Source of the DNA: an uncultured delta proteobacterium
GTDB taxonomy: Bacteria > Myxococcota_A > Polyangia > Polyangiales > Polyangiaceae
DNA: 64,000 bases
Assembly: GCA_903906315.1 (NCBI GenBank)
Contig: CAIVJW010000094.1
Coordinates: 24,314 to 88,313, forward strand
Direction: 5' to 3'
Position numbers and translations under genes: made by a program. Positions 51,543-60,265 of the stretch are shown piece after piece (positions within the stretch are counted from its first letter, which is position 1; each line of letters begins with the position of its first letter). The notes under the pieces were generated by a model, which worked only from the letters and a program-made list of their open reading frames with translations, searched no databases and was not told the DNA's origin.

Positions 51543-53052
51543 TTCGGAGCCCAAGCGCCGGCGAGCGAGGAAGGAGCCGGCTCCGCGCCTCGGCGGCGAT
51601 GCGCCGAGCGCCGACGCGCCGAGGGGCGACGATCCGTGCGACCTCGGATCGGTCGAACGATCGGGCGTGCCGGCGGCCGAGAGCGGCGCCGCGATCGACG
51701 CGGCGGCCGAGGGCGACGACGCGCCCGACGGTGCAGCGCCCGAACCGTTCGATCCCGGCGTCGTCGAGGGGGCTGCCGATGGGGACGGAGGCGACCCCGC
51801 GCGCGATGCCGCGAGCGCGCTGCGGTCGGCGGCGTTCGCGTGGCTCGCCCGGTCCGCGACCGAGCGCGAGGCGCTCGACGATCTCGAGCCCGTGTCGGCG
51901 CGGCTCCGCGTCCTGCCGGGGGGCGCCGCTCCCGGGACCGCGCCCGCCGCGGAGGCCTCGAGGCCGACGTTCGACGTCGCGCGCGCGCACCTGAAGGGCG
52001 TCATCGAGGCCATCGTGTTCGCCTCGGACAGACCGATGCCGCTCAAGGACATCGTGCGCGCGACGAAGGCCGACCGCGCGCTCGTGAAGGAGCTCATCGG
52101 CGAGCTCCTCGCCGAGTATCGGCCGCGGGGCTTCCGGCTCGACGAGATCGCCGGTGGGTACGCGTTCCGCACCAGCCCCGCGTTCTCTCCCTTCGTCCGG
52201 GAGCTGAGCGAGAAGAAGCCCGTGCGCATGTCGCGCGCGCAGCTCGAGGTCCTCGCCATCGTGGCGTACCGGCAGCCGGTGACGCGGCCCGAGGTCGACG
52301 ACGTGCGCGGCGTGGATTCGGGCGCCGCGATCAAGTCGCTGCTCGAGCGCGAGCTCGTGCGCATCCTCGGCAAGAAGGACGAGCCCGGGCGGCCGATGAT
52401 CTACGGCACGACGCCGGCCTTCCTCGAATTCTTCGGGCTCCGCGCGCTCGTGGACCTGCCGACGCTTCGGGAGTTCACGGAGCTCTCCGACGACTCGAGG
52501 AGGACGTTCGAGCGCGAGCTCGGCGAGGAGCCGCCCGACTTCAACGCGCCCGCGCAGCCGTCCGATGACGGACTGATGGGCGGCGAAGGCGAGCTGCGCT
52601 CCCCGGGGCCGGACGACGTCGAGGCGGACCCGGGTGGGGCGCCGCGCGAGGTGACCGACGCCGATGCGGCTCGGGCTCGCAACGAGGCCGCGTTCTGGGA
52701 CGCGCCGCCGGATCCGCTGGCTGCGCCGGAGCCGGAGGACGCCGTCGGGGGCGAGGGCGCGATTGAGGGCGACGACTCGAGCGACGGCGAAGGCGCGGAG
52801 GCGAGCGAGGAGGCGAGCCTGGGCGCCGGGGAAGGCGAGAACTCGGGGGAGGACCAGGGCGACGACCGGATCGCCGGGGAGTGCGAACCCCCTGTGCTCG
52901 AGGCCGTCGAGCAGCAGGACGAGGACGCCGAGGACGAGGACGCCGAGGACGAGGAGGACGCCGAGGACGACGAGGACGCCGAGGACGAGGAGGAGGACGA
53001 GGACGACGAGGACGACGACGAGGACGACGACGAGGACGAGGACGACGCCTGA
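51532..53052 (+). CDS. scpB: Segregation and condensation protein B with long acidic tail
   Basis: 506 aa, more than twice the usual ~200. The ATG at 51532 follows GGGGAG. Residues about 1-115 are disordered. The double winged-helix core lies at about 148-310: LKGVIEAIVFASDRPMPLKD, GYAFRTSP, QLEVLAIVAYRQPVTRPEVD and MIYGTTPAFLEFFGL are clear ScpB signatures. Beyond about 335 the sequence is disordered and increasingly acidic, ending in about 45 residues that are nearly all Asp/Glu. The core should work normally with ScpA and SMC. The tail has no counterpart in typical ScpB and could mimic DNA or recruit basic proteins. Confidence 0.93.
   Translation: MSSDSEPKRRRARKEPAPRLGGDAPSADAPRGDDPCDLGSVERSGVPAAESGAAIDAAAEGDDAPDGAAPEPFDPGVVEGAADGDGGDPARDAASALRSAAFAWLARSATEREALDDLEPVSARLRVLPGGAAPGTAPAAEASRPTFDVARAHLKGVIEAIVFASDRPMPLKDIVRATKADRALVKELIGELLAEYRPRGFRLDEIAGGYAFRTSPAFSPFVRELSEKKPVRMSRAQLEVLAIVAYRQPVTRPEVDDVRGVDSGAAIKSLLERELVRILGKKDEPGRPMIYGTTPAFLEFFGLRALVDLPTLREFTELSDDSRRTFERELGEEPPDFNAPAQPSDDGLMGGEGELRSPGPDDVEADPGGAPREVTDADAARARNEAAFWDAPPDPLAAPEPEDAVGGEGAIEGDDSSDGEGAEASEEASLGAGEGENSGEDQGDDRIAGECEPPVLEAVEQQDEDAEDEDAEDEEDAEDDEDAEDEEEDEDDEDDDEDDDEDEDDA
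52911..53049 (+). repeat. Low-complexity GAG/GAC codon tract in scpB
   Basis: Imperfect tandem units of GAGGACGCC and GAGGACGAG encode a run of Asp and Glu with occasional Ala up to the stop codon. Such tracts change length easily by slippage. Confidence 0.7.
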
Positions 53053-53076
53053 AGCGGCCGGTCTGGCGTCAGGAGC

Positions 53077-53409
53077 TCAGTCCGAGGGGTCGGAGAAGCG
53101 GGCCGCGAGCTCGCCTACGGCGGCGCGCAGCTCCGGGTGCGCGATGATCTTGCGAACGATCTGCCACACCTCGGGATCGGCGAGCGCTCTCATCGCGGAG
53201 GGGGCGGCGGACTTCTTGGGTCGCCGAGGGATCGCGGCGGGGCCCGCTGCGCGCAGCTTCGTCATCGCGTCGACGTGTCGCCGGGTCGGGAACAGGTCGC
53301 CTCGCTCCCACGAGAGTACCACCTCCTGCTCGAGCCCGAGCGCAGCGGCCAGCTCGCGCGCGGTGCACCGAAGCTCCGTGCGGATCGCCTTGATCTCGTC
53401 GCCGGTCAT
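53077..53409 (-). CDS. XRE-like helix-turn-helix protein
   Basis: 110 aa from the ATG at 53409. The first 60 residues match an XRE HTH (CTARELAAALGLEQEVVLSW followed by ERGDLFPTRRH). The C-terminal half is a helical tail ending VGELAARFSDPSD. It converges on scpB with 24 bases between stops and diverges from a lipoprotein gene. The target is unknown. Confidence 0.78.
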   Translation of the reverse strand: MTGDEIKAIRTELRCTARELAAALGLEQEVVLSWERGDLFPTRRHVDAMTKLRAAGPAAIPRRPKKSAAPSAMRALADPEVWQIVRKIIAHPELRAAVGELAARFSDPSD

Positions 53410-53517
53410 CGTCGGCCGTCCATCTCGGCCTCGAGCGTAGCCGCTCGGGGCGCCCCCCGCTGCCCGTTCGATCGCGAAGGTACGCAACTTTCGCCTGCGT
53501 CGAGTCGATGAAGCAGC

Positions 53518-55011
53518 ATGTCCTCGATCCTCGCCCGGGCCGGCCTCGTCGCTCTGGTGCTCCTCGCCTTCGCGTGCGGTCGCGACCCTGTGCCTCCGCG
53601 CGGGACGGGCGTCGCGCGCGCGACCGACGCGTCCGGCTCGCTGCCGTTCGAGGTGCTGCCCGCGGCGCGCGCCGACGGGCGCGTCGAGCGCGTGGCCCGG
53701 TTCCTCGTGCCCACCACGCATGCCACCGCCTCCGACGAGGACCTGGTGCTCGTCCGCGGTGAGATCGGCCCCGCGCAGCTTCGCCAGCTCGCGACGGGGA
53801 CCGCGTCGCGCGCGCTGCGCGATCGCATGGTGCCGGCGACGGTGTGGCCCTCCGACGGCGTGGTGGCGCTTCAGCCGACGGCACCCCTCGAGGCCGAGCA
53901 GACGTACTCGCTCGCGTCGGGGTCCTCGCGGTCGGCGGCCGCCGTGGTCGTCGTCGACGCCGCGGACGCGGCGCCGCTCGCCGCGCTCGTCTGGCCGGTT
54001 CGCGGTCGCTCCGGCAGCTCCGCGCTGGGCGTCTGGTGCGGGGCGCGCCCGCTGTCGCCGTTCGTGCAGGCGGCCGCGCTCGAGCCGCTCGGGATCGGCG
54101 GCGCGTTCCGTCGGGGGGCGGTGACGGACGACCTCGGGCTGCGATGCGTGCGCTACCGAGCCGGCGGCGCGGTCATCGCGCCGGACGCGCTCGTCGCCCC
54201 TCCCGCGCTCTCGATCGCCGGCCTCGTGCTGCTGCTCGACCCGAGCCCGCTCGTGAACGACGGCGCCGGCGCGCGCGGAGATCCGGCCTCGTGCGACCCC
54301 GACGAGCGCGCCTTCGGTCCCGGCTGCGCGCGCGTGGAGGATGATCGCCTCGCGGTGCACGCCCCCGACGAGCCGTTGCTCTGGGCGATCGCGGGCGAGG
54401 GGATTGACGTCGTGATCGCGACCGATGCCGGCGCTCGGTTCGTCGTCGCTCCGTTCGAGCCCGAGCGCGCGATCCGCCTCGCGGTCGGGACGGTCGACGT
54501 CGTCGGACTCGTGACCAGCGGCCCGTTCGAGGCCACGACGGGGGCGCCGCGACCGCACTTCGTGCTCAACGAAGCGCTCGCGGATCCGCTCGGCGCGGAG
54601 CCGCGCCAAGAGTGGGTCGAGATCGTCAACGATGGTCGCGCGCGCGGGACGCTCTCGGGCCACTCGATCGCCGACTCGGGTGGCGCGGAGGCGCTGCCGG
54701 ACGTCACGCTCGAGGCGGGCGAGGTCGCGCTGATCGTGGGCGAGGAGTTCGTCGCCGACGACGGCGTCGATGTGCCGCCCGCGGTGGGGACGCGGCTCGT
54801 GCGCTTGCCGCGCCTCGCGGCGGGCGGGCTCAAGAACGGCGGGGAGGAGGTGCGCCTGCTTGGGCCGGATGGGCGGGCCGTGTCCCGAATCCCTGCCGAG
54901 CCAGCACCCAAACCGGGGCGGTCGCAGGCGCGATCGCGCCCCTCCGCCCCGGACGAGGCCGCCTCGTTCGCGCTCGCGGAGCCCACGCCAGGGCGCAGGA
55001 ATGGCAAGTGA
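53518..55011 (+). CDS. Lipoprotein with lamin-tail domain
   Basis: 497 aa with a lipobox (VLLAFACG). The middle 300 residues are beta-rich, with a loop of cysteines (DPASCDPDERAFGPGCA) and no recognised family. Residues about 343-450 match a lamin-tail domain: HFVLNEALADPLGAEPRQEW, followed by VEIVNDG and AGEVALIVG. In bacteria this Ig-like domain is found on exported and surface proteins and is thought to bind partners or nucleic acid. A Pro/Ser/Arg-rich tail follows. No partner gene is adjacent. Confidence 0.78.
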   Translation: MSSILARAGLVALVLLAFACGRDPVPPRGTGVARATDASGSLPFEVLPAARADGRVERVARFLVPTTHATASDEDLVLVRGEIGPAQLRQLATGTASRALRDRMVPATVWPSDGVVALQPTAPLEAEQTYSLASGSSRSAAAVVVVDAADAAPLAALVWPVRGRSGSSALGVWCGARPLSPFVQAAALEPLGIGGAFRRGAVTDDLGLRCVRYRAGGAVIAPDALVAPPALSIAGLVLLLDPSPLVNDGAGARGDPASCDPDERAFGPGCARVEDDRLAVHAPDEPLLWAIAGEGIDVVIATDAGARFVVAPFEPERAIRLAVGTVDVVGLVTSGPFEATTGAPRPHFVLNEALADPLGAEPRQEWVEIVNDGRARGTLSGHSIADSGGAEALPDVTLEAGEVALIVGEEFVADDGVDVPPAVGTRLVRLPRLAAGGLKNGGEEVRLLGPDGRAVSRIPAEPAPKPGRSQARSRPSAPDEAASFALAEPTPGRRNGK

Positions 55012-55208
55012 TTGCAGGCGCTTGGGTGCCACTGCGCCGTCGGCAGGGTGCGGGGGCGAGCGCCGAAATGTGGAGGTCCGGGCAAGGAAACGCGCAAGAG
55101 GGGTGACGGGCACGACCGGCGGAGGTAGATTGCCTGTTACGGCCCGTTTGCGTGCGAGACCGAGCGGGTTGGCCAAATACAACGTGGTTGGACCGCCTGG
55201 AGCCCAAG

Positions 55209-55796
55209 ATGCCTGGAGTTCGTGAGAAGCTGCTGACCGCGTCGGACCTCGCTTCGCTCTGCGAGGTCGACCTGAAGACCATCCACAACTGGGTGGACCG
55301 GGGGCGCATTCCACATTTTCGCACGCCGGGGCGGCACCTCCGGTTCCGTGCGGTGGATGTCGCCGAGTTCCTGCGCGCGTGGGGCTACACCGTGCCGCGC
55401 GAGCTCGCCCGGGCGATGGCGCGCACGGTGCTGCTCGTTGGCTCGAAGGAGGCCCTCACCTCGACGCAGCGGGCGCTCGGTGACTCCGTCACGCTGCGGC
55501 ATGACAAGAGCCCCGTCGACGCGCTCGTTCATGCCGGCGCGGACCCGTCCGACGCGTTCGTCTTCGACGTGAAGTCGCTGTCCGGCGAGGTCGAGGTCAG
55601 CGCGGTCATCGAGGCCATCCATCGCGGCTGCCCGCAGGCGACGATCGTGGCGATCGCCGAAGAGGGCGCGGACCTGCCGGCGTACGTCTCGCGCGTCTCG
55701 CGCGGCGATGCGGCCGGTCTGCGCGGCGCCGTCTCCGCGGCGGACGCGGAGGCCCACGTCGAGGCTCCTCGCGCGGCCAGCGGCGCCTCGCGCTGA
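55209..55796 (+). CDS. Excisionase/MerR-like HTH fused to a receiver-like domain
   Basis: 195 aa from the ATG at 55209, with GGAG 7 bases upstream. Residues 7-62 form an excisionase-type winged helix (LTASDLASLCEVDLKTIHNW, then GRIPHFRTPGRHLRF). From about 70 the chain looks like a receiver fold: VLLVGSKE as first strand, DAFVFDVKSLSG with an Asp where the phospho-acceptor would be, and TIVAIAEEGAD as fourth strand. The acidic pair and the conserved Lys are not evident, so it is probably a pseudo-receiver. It would be a DNA-binding regulator with an internal sensing module. About 197 bases of upstream DNA contain its promoter. Confidence 0.8.
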   Translation: MPGVREKLLTASDLASLCEVDLKTIHNWVDRGRIPHFRTPGRHLRFRAVDVAEFLRAWGYTVPRELARAMARTVLLVGSKEALTSTQRALGDSVTLRHDKSPVDALVHAGADPSDAFVFDVKSLSGEVEVSAVIEAIHRGCPQATIVAIAEEGADLPAYVSRVSRGDAAGLRGAVSAADAEAHVEAPRAASGASR

Positions 55797-55881
55797 AACC
55801 CGGAGAGCGCCCGCCCCCGGCGCGCTCGTCCATGCGTCCCGTCGCTCATTCGCGGCGGGGCGCGCCGGTTCACGCGCTTCG

Positions 55882-57267
55882 CTAGGCGGAGCTGCCCGCG
55901 ATCGTCATCGATGAGACGCGCACCGTCGGCGATGCGGTCGCGGTGCGCAGATCGAGGTCGCTGCCGACGGCGTCGATCCGTTGCAGCAGGAGGTCGAGGT
56001 TCAGCGAGATGGTCACCTCGCTGACGGGGTGCGTGAACACGCCGTCCTCGATCCAGAAGCCCGACGCGCCGCGCGAGAAGTCGCCCGTCACCGCGTTGAA
56101 GCCGAAGCCCATCATCTCCGTCACGTACAGCCCTCGCTTGGTGCTGCGGACGATCTCGTCGCCGGGCATGCTCGACGGCTGGAGGATCAGGTTCGAGGTC
56201 GTCCCGCCGACGCCGCCGCCGCTGCCGCGCGAGGCGCTGGCCGTCGACGCGCGCCCGAGCTTGCGCGCGCTGTAGCTGTCGCAGAGGTACGTGCGGAGGA
56301 TGCCCTGCTCGACGACGACGTTGCGCCTCGAGGCGAGGCCCTCGCCGTCGAATGGGCGCGAGCCCGGCGCGCGGGGGCGCAGCGGGTCGTCGACGATCGT
56401 CACGAGATCGCTGGCGACGCGCGTGCCCTCGCGACCCACGAGATAGCTCGATTTGCGCCAGATCGAGCCGCCCATCACGCAGCCCCCGAGCATGCCGAGG
56501 AGGGCGCGGGCGGTGTCCGGGTCGAAGACGACCGGCGCCTCGCACGTGGGCACCTTGCGGGCTCCGAGCTTGCGCAACGTGCGGCGCGCGGCCTCGCGGC
56601 CGACCGCCTCGGGCTCGTCGAGCTCGCCGAGGCGGCGCTTGGCCGTCCAGTGGTGGCCGCGGCGCTTCTTGCCGCCTTCGTCGTCGGCGATGGGCGTGAC
56701 GACGAGCGAGGCGTACGAGCCGGCGTAGCCGCCGCGGAAGCCGCCGGAGAGGACGAGCGCGAACGCGCCTGCGGTGCGCGAGAACGTCGCGCCGTCGCTG
56801 TTCGTGATGCGCGGGTCGGCGTCGCGCGCGGCGCGCTCCGCGCGGCGGGCGATCTCGATCGCCTGCTCTGCCGTGACCTCGCCGCCCGCGGGGTCGTAGA
56901 GCTCGAGGTCGGGGTAGGGGCCCGTCGCGATCAGCGCGGGATCCGCCGGGCCGGCGAAGGGGTCCTCCTGCGAGATCTCGGCGAGCTCCAGCGCGTCGCG
57001 CACGAAGCGATCGATGCCGCGCGGGGTGAGGTCGCTGGTCGACGTGAGCGCGACGCGCTGCTGTCGGATGACCCGCAGACCCAGGCTCTTGTGCGCGGCT
57101 TCCTCGACCAGCTCGGGCTCACCGAGGCGGACCTTGGTCGACAGCTCGGAGCCCGACCGGGCGATGGCCTCCGCGACGTCGGCGCCGCCGGCGAGCGCGC
57201 GCTCCACGACGTCCCGGGCGAGATCCTCGAGCTTGCCTGTCTCCTCGTCGATGCGCGCCGCTGCCAT
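55882..57267 (-). CDS. pmbA: PmbA/TldE metallopeptidase-family protein
   Basis: 461 aa, normal size. PmbA/TldD family signatures include VRLGEPELVEEAAHKSLGLR, a central FDGEGLASRRNVVVEQGILR and the C-terminal GDFSRGASGFWIEDG. In the heterodimer TldD carries the zinc site and TldE/PmbA the other half; together they degrade or mature peptides. No tldD is adjacent, so the partner must lie elsewhere. The gene is followed at its 3' side by the HTH-receiver gene on the opposite strand. Confidence 0.93.
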   Translation of the reverse strand: MAAARIDEETGKLEDLARDVVERALAGGADVAEAIARSGSELSTKVRLGEPELVEEAAHKSLGLRVIRQQRVALTSTSDLTPRGIDRFVRDALELAEISQEDPFAGPADPALIATGPYPDLELYDPAGGEVTAEQAIEIARRAERAARDADPRITNSDGATFSRTAGAFALVLSGGFRGGYAGSYASLVVTPIADDEGGKKRRGHHWTAKRRLGELDEPEAVGREAARRTLRKLGARKVPTCEAPVVFDPDTARALLGMLGGCVMGGSIWRKSSYLVGREGTRVASDLVTIVDDPLRPRAPGSRPFDGEGLASRRNVVVEQGILRTYLCDSYSARKLGRASTASASRGSGGGVGGTTSNLILQPSSMPGDEIVRSTKRGLYVTEMMGFGFNAVTGDFSRGASGFWIEDGVFTHPVSEVTISLNLDLLLQRIDAVGSDLDLRTATASPTVRVSSMTIAGSSA

Positions 57268-57300
57268 GGTCTCGCAGGGTGGTGGACGGTCCCCGTCCCG

Positions 57301-57921
57301 TCAACCGCGAGCGGGTCGCGGCGGGTCTCCGGCGCGCGCGCCGAGGCCGCGGCCGGGAGGACCGGCTCGGCGAGGTCTCGGCGCGTCGCTGCCGCTTCGG
57401 TGCGCGCGCAGGCGGTGAGCCGTGAAGGCCGCTCCAGCGACGACCACCGCCAGCGTCCACGCGAGCACGTAGCCGAGGCGGCCGCCCACGACGGGCTCCG
57501 TGCCGAAGCCTCCCTGCACCTCGTGATAGGTGCCGTCGACGCGCCAGGCGCGCGCGAGCACTGCCGCGACGACGACGGCTAGTGCGGCCGGCACGCCGGC
57601 GAGCAGCGCCGCCTCGCGCCGGGAGGTGGACCGCACGGGGTCGCTCGCCCAAGCGTAGCCCGCGACGAGCGCGGCGGCGTCGGTCGCGACGAGGACGAGC
57701 TCGATCGCGGACGGGACGTCGGCGCCGTCGACGAGGTACGCGAAGGCCCAGTCCTCCGCGAGGACGAGAGGCACGGCGCACGCGGGCGCGAACACGAGGA
57801 CCGCGAACAGGCCCACGAGCGCGATCGCGCGCGGTCGCTCGCTCTCCGCGGGCGCCCCGGTCGCGATCGCGAGGGCCGCGCCGATCGCCAGACCGAGCAG
57901 CGGGGCGATCGGGACGGGCAC
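57301..57921 (-). CDS. Hypothetical multi-pass membrane protein
   Basis: 206 aa with about five hydrophobic helices (for example APLLGLAIGAALAIATGAP, LVGLFAVLVFAPACAVPLVL and LAWTLAVVVAGAAFTAHRL) and a basic Arg/Pro-rich cytoplasmic tail. No family recognised. It lies 33 bases upstream of pmbA on the same strand and diverges from larB. Confidence 0.65.
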   Translation of the reverse strand: MPVPIAPLLGLAIGAALAIATGAPAESERPRAIALVGLFAVLVFAPACAVPLVLAEDWAFAYLVDGADVPSAIELVLVATDAAALVAGYAWASDPVRSTSRREAALLAGVPAALAVVVAAVLARAWRVDGTYHEVQGGFGTEPVVGGRLGYVLAWTLAVVVAGAAFTAHRLRAHRSGSDAPRPRRAGPPGRGLGARAGDPPRPARG

Positions 57922-58025
57922 GCGGCGAGCGTAGCAGGCGCGGCGGCCGACGAGGGTTCGGGCCCGGGTGCGCCGAGCGCCGTGCGGTTTGCAGGGCGCG
58001 CGCGCTGCTGCTAGGCGAGTCGGCC

Positions 58026-58784
58026 ATGGATCCTCGGGTCGTACGGGAGCTTCTCGAGCGGGTGCGCGGCGGCGACGCTTCGGTGGAGGACGCGCTCGAG
58101 TCGCTGCGTCAGCTCCCGTTTCGCGATCTCGGGTTCGCGACCGTCGATCACCACCGGGCCCTGCGGCAGGGCATCCCCGAGGTGATCTTCGGCGAGAGCA
58201 AATCGGTCGATCAGATCGCCACCATCGCGGGCGAGATCGCGAGCCGCGGCCAGAACGTGCTGATCACCCGCGTCGACGCCCCGAAAGGAGCGGCCCTGAC
58301 GGCCCTGCTCCCCACGCTGCGCTACGCGGAGCTCGCGCGCACCGCCGCGCTCGAGGTCGCGCCGCCGCCGAAGCGCGAAGCGGGCTACGTCGCCGTGGTC
58401 ACGGCCGGGACGAGCGACATCGGCGTCGCGGAGGAGGCGGCCGAGACGTTGATCGCGGTCGGCCTCGAGCCGCTGCGGATCTACGACGTGGGCGTGGCCG
58501 GGCTCCATCGGCTGCTGCACCGGGTGGACGATCTGCGCCGCGCGGCAGCCGTCATCGTGGTCGCCGGCATGGAGGGCGCGCTGCCCAGCGTCATCGGCGG
58601 CGTCGTCTCCGCGCCGATCGTCGCCGTGCCCACGTCGGTCGGCTATGGGGCCGCGCTCGGCGGGTTCACCGCGCTCTTCGCGATGCTGACGGCGTGTGCC
58701 TCGGGCCTCGTCGTCGTGAACATCGACAGCGGGTTCGGCGCGGCCATGGCCGTGCACCGCATGCTTCCCAAGGCGTCGAGCTGA
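58026..58784 (+). CDS. larB: Pyridinium-3,5-biscarboxylic acid mononucleotide synthase LarB
   Basis: 252 aa. The C-terminal 150 residues match the PurE-like LarB core: VAVVTAGTSDIGVAEEAAET, GLEPLRIYDVGVAGLHRLL, VIVVAGMEGALPSVIGG and VPTSVGYGAALGGFTALF. LarB carboxylates nicotinic acid adenine dinucleotide, the first step to the nickel-pincer nucleotide cofactor of lactate racemase and relatives. larC follows 32 bases downstream. LarE and any LarA-type racemase are not in the window. Confidence 0.95.
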   Translation: MDPRVVRELLERVRGGDASVEDALESLRQLPFRDLGFATVDHHRALRQGIPEVIFGESKSVDQIATIAGEIASRGQNVLITRVDAPKGAALTALLPTLRYAELARTAALEVAPPPKREAGYVAVVTAGTSDIGVAEEAAETLIAVGLEPLRIYDVGVAGLHRLLHRVDDLRRAAAVIVVAGMEGALPSVIGGVVSAPIVAVPTSVGYGAALGGFTALFAMLTACASGLVVVNIDSGFGAAMAVHRMLPKASS

Positions 58785-58816
58785 CGCCGCCGCGTCCTGG
58801 GCGCGACGCGCGGTCC

Positions 58817-60214
58817 ATGCTACCCGCTGCCGCGATGGGCCACGATCACGGGGAGCACGGGCACGATCACGCGGGGCACGATCACGGCGAGCACGCGCAC
58901 GACCCTCCGGGGCACGCGCACGCGGGGCACGCGCACGACCCTCCGGGGCACGCGCACGCGGGGCACGCGCACGACCCTCCGGGGCACGCGGGGCACGCGG
59001 GCGCGCCGGCGCACGAGCCCCAGCTCGCGCGCGGCGCCGGCGTGGGCCGGATCCTCTTCTTCGACGCCTTCAGCGGCACAGCGGGCGACATGACCGTCGC
59101 GGCGCTGCTCGATCTCGGCGTCCCGATCGAGGTGATCGAGGTCGCGCTCGCGGCGCTGCCCGTCGACGGCTACCACCTCCACTGCGGCCATCGGCACCGG
59201 AGCGGGATCGTCGCCACGTCGTTCGACGTGCACGTCGAGCGCGCGCAGCCCGAGCGCACCTACTCGTGGATCGACGCGACGCTGGAGCAATCGGCTCTCG
59301 ATCCGGGCGTGCGCGACCTGGCGCGGCGCATCTTCCGCCGCCTCGGCGAGGCGGAGGCCGCGGTGCACAAGATGCCCCTCGACGACGTGCATTTTCACGA
59401 GGTGGGCGCCGTCGACGCGATCGTCGACGTCGTCGCCTCCGCTGCCGCGATCGCCTGGCTCGGCGCGGAGGTCGTGGCGTCGCCGCTGCCGATGGGCCAC
59501 GGCTTCGTGAAGGCGCGGCACGGCGTGCTGCCGGTGCCGCCGCCCGCGGCGGTCGAGTGCCTGCGCGGCGTCCCCACGTACGGCGTGGACGTGGCCGCGG
59601 AGCTCGTCACGCCGACCGGCGCGGCCATCCTAGCCGCGACGGCGACACGGTACGAGCGGTGGCCCGCGATGGTCCCCGAGCGCATCGGCTATGGCGCAGG
59701 GACTCGCGAGCTGCCCGACCGGCCGAACCTCCTGCGCGTCGTGCTGGGCGTGCCGACCACCGATCGCCCGGTCACCGGCGCGGGCACGCACGTGGTGCTC
59801 GAGGCGAACGTGGACGACCTCACGGGTGAGGTCGCCGCGCACGCGATCGAGGCGCTCTTCGCCGCGGGCGCGCTCGACGCATGGGCCACGCCGATCACCA
59901 TGAAGAAAGGCCGCCCCGCGCTGACGATCTCGGCGCTCGCGACGGTGGCGCAGGCGGACGCCGTCGCGAGCGCGATGCTCCGCGAGACGACCACTCTGGG
60001 GGTCCGCCGGACGGAAGCGACGCGCACCGAGCGCCCGCGGCGCGTCACCACCGTCGCCACCGAATACGGCCCGATCCGCGTGAAGATCGCCGAAGGCCCG
60101 TTCGGGCCGGCGCAGCGAAAGCCGGAGTTCGACGACTGCGCGGCCGCGGCGAGCGCGCACGGCGTGCCCGTGCGCCTCGTCCTCGAGGCGGCTCTCGCGG
60201 CGTCGAAGGGTTGA
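58817..60214 (+). CDS. larC: Nickel insertion protein LarC with His-rich N-terminal extension
   Basis: 465 aa from the ATG at 58817; a second ATG seven codons on is possible. Residues 8-62 are almost all His, Gly, Asp, Ala and Pro (GHDHGEHGHDHAGHDHGEHA and onwards), a metal-binding store. The LarC core begins RILFFDAFSGTAGDMTVAAL and includes LVTPTGAAILA, EANVDDLTGEVAAHAIEALF and GPFGPAQRKPEFDDCAAAA. It uses CTP to insert nickel into the pincer nucleotide. Unlike some Lactobacillus genes, larC here is one uninterrupted frame, needing no ribosomal shift. The His-rich front end likely supplies nickel. Confidence 0.95.
   Translation: MLPAAAMGHDHGEHGHDHAGHDHGEHAHDPPGHAHAGHAHDPPGHAHAGHAHDPPGHAGHAGAPAHEPQLARGAGVGRILFFDAFSGTAGDMTVAALLDLGVPIEVIEVALAALPVDGYHLHCGHRHRSGIVATSFDVHVERAQPERTYSWIDATLEQSALDPGVRDLARRIFRRLGEAEAAVHKMPLDDVHFHEVGAVDAIVDVVASAAAIAWLGAEVVASPLPMGHGFVKARHGVLPVPPPAAVECLRGVPTYGVDVAAELVTPTGAAILAATATRYERWPAMVPERIGYGAGTRELPDRPNLLRVVLGVPTTDRPVTGAGTHVVLEANVDDLTGEVAAHAIEALFAAGALDAWATPITMKKGRPALTISALATVAQADAVASAMLRETTTLGVRRTEATRTERPRRVTTVATEYGPIRVKIAEGPFGPAQRKPEFDDCAAAASAHGVPVRLVLEAALAASKG
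58892..58992 (+). repeat. 36-base tandem repeat in the 5' end of larC
   Basis: About 2.8 copies of a 36-base unit encode HAHDPPGHAHAG, twice in full, then HAHDPPGHAG. The copies are identical at DNA level, which points to recent duplication by slippage or recombination. Confidence 0.8.
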
Positions 60215-60265
60215 GGTAGGCCGCCCCGGGGTCGCCGCGGTCGCGTGGCGAGCCCGGGCGCCTCG

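Noticed and set aside
52881..53147. Frames reading Arg/Gly repeats across the end of scpB
   Set aside because: They are out-of-frame readings of the GAG/GAC tract; the ScpB frame has domain signatures upstream.
58892..58992. Short identical repeats that could be mistaken for a CRISPR array
   Set aside because: The units are 36 bases in direct tandem without spacers and encode the His-rich part of LarC.
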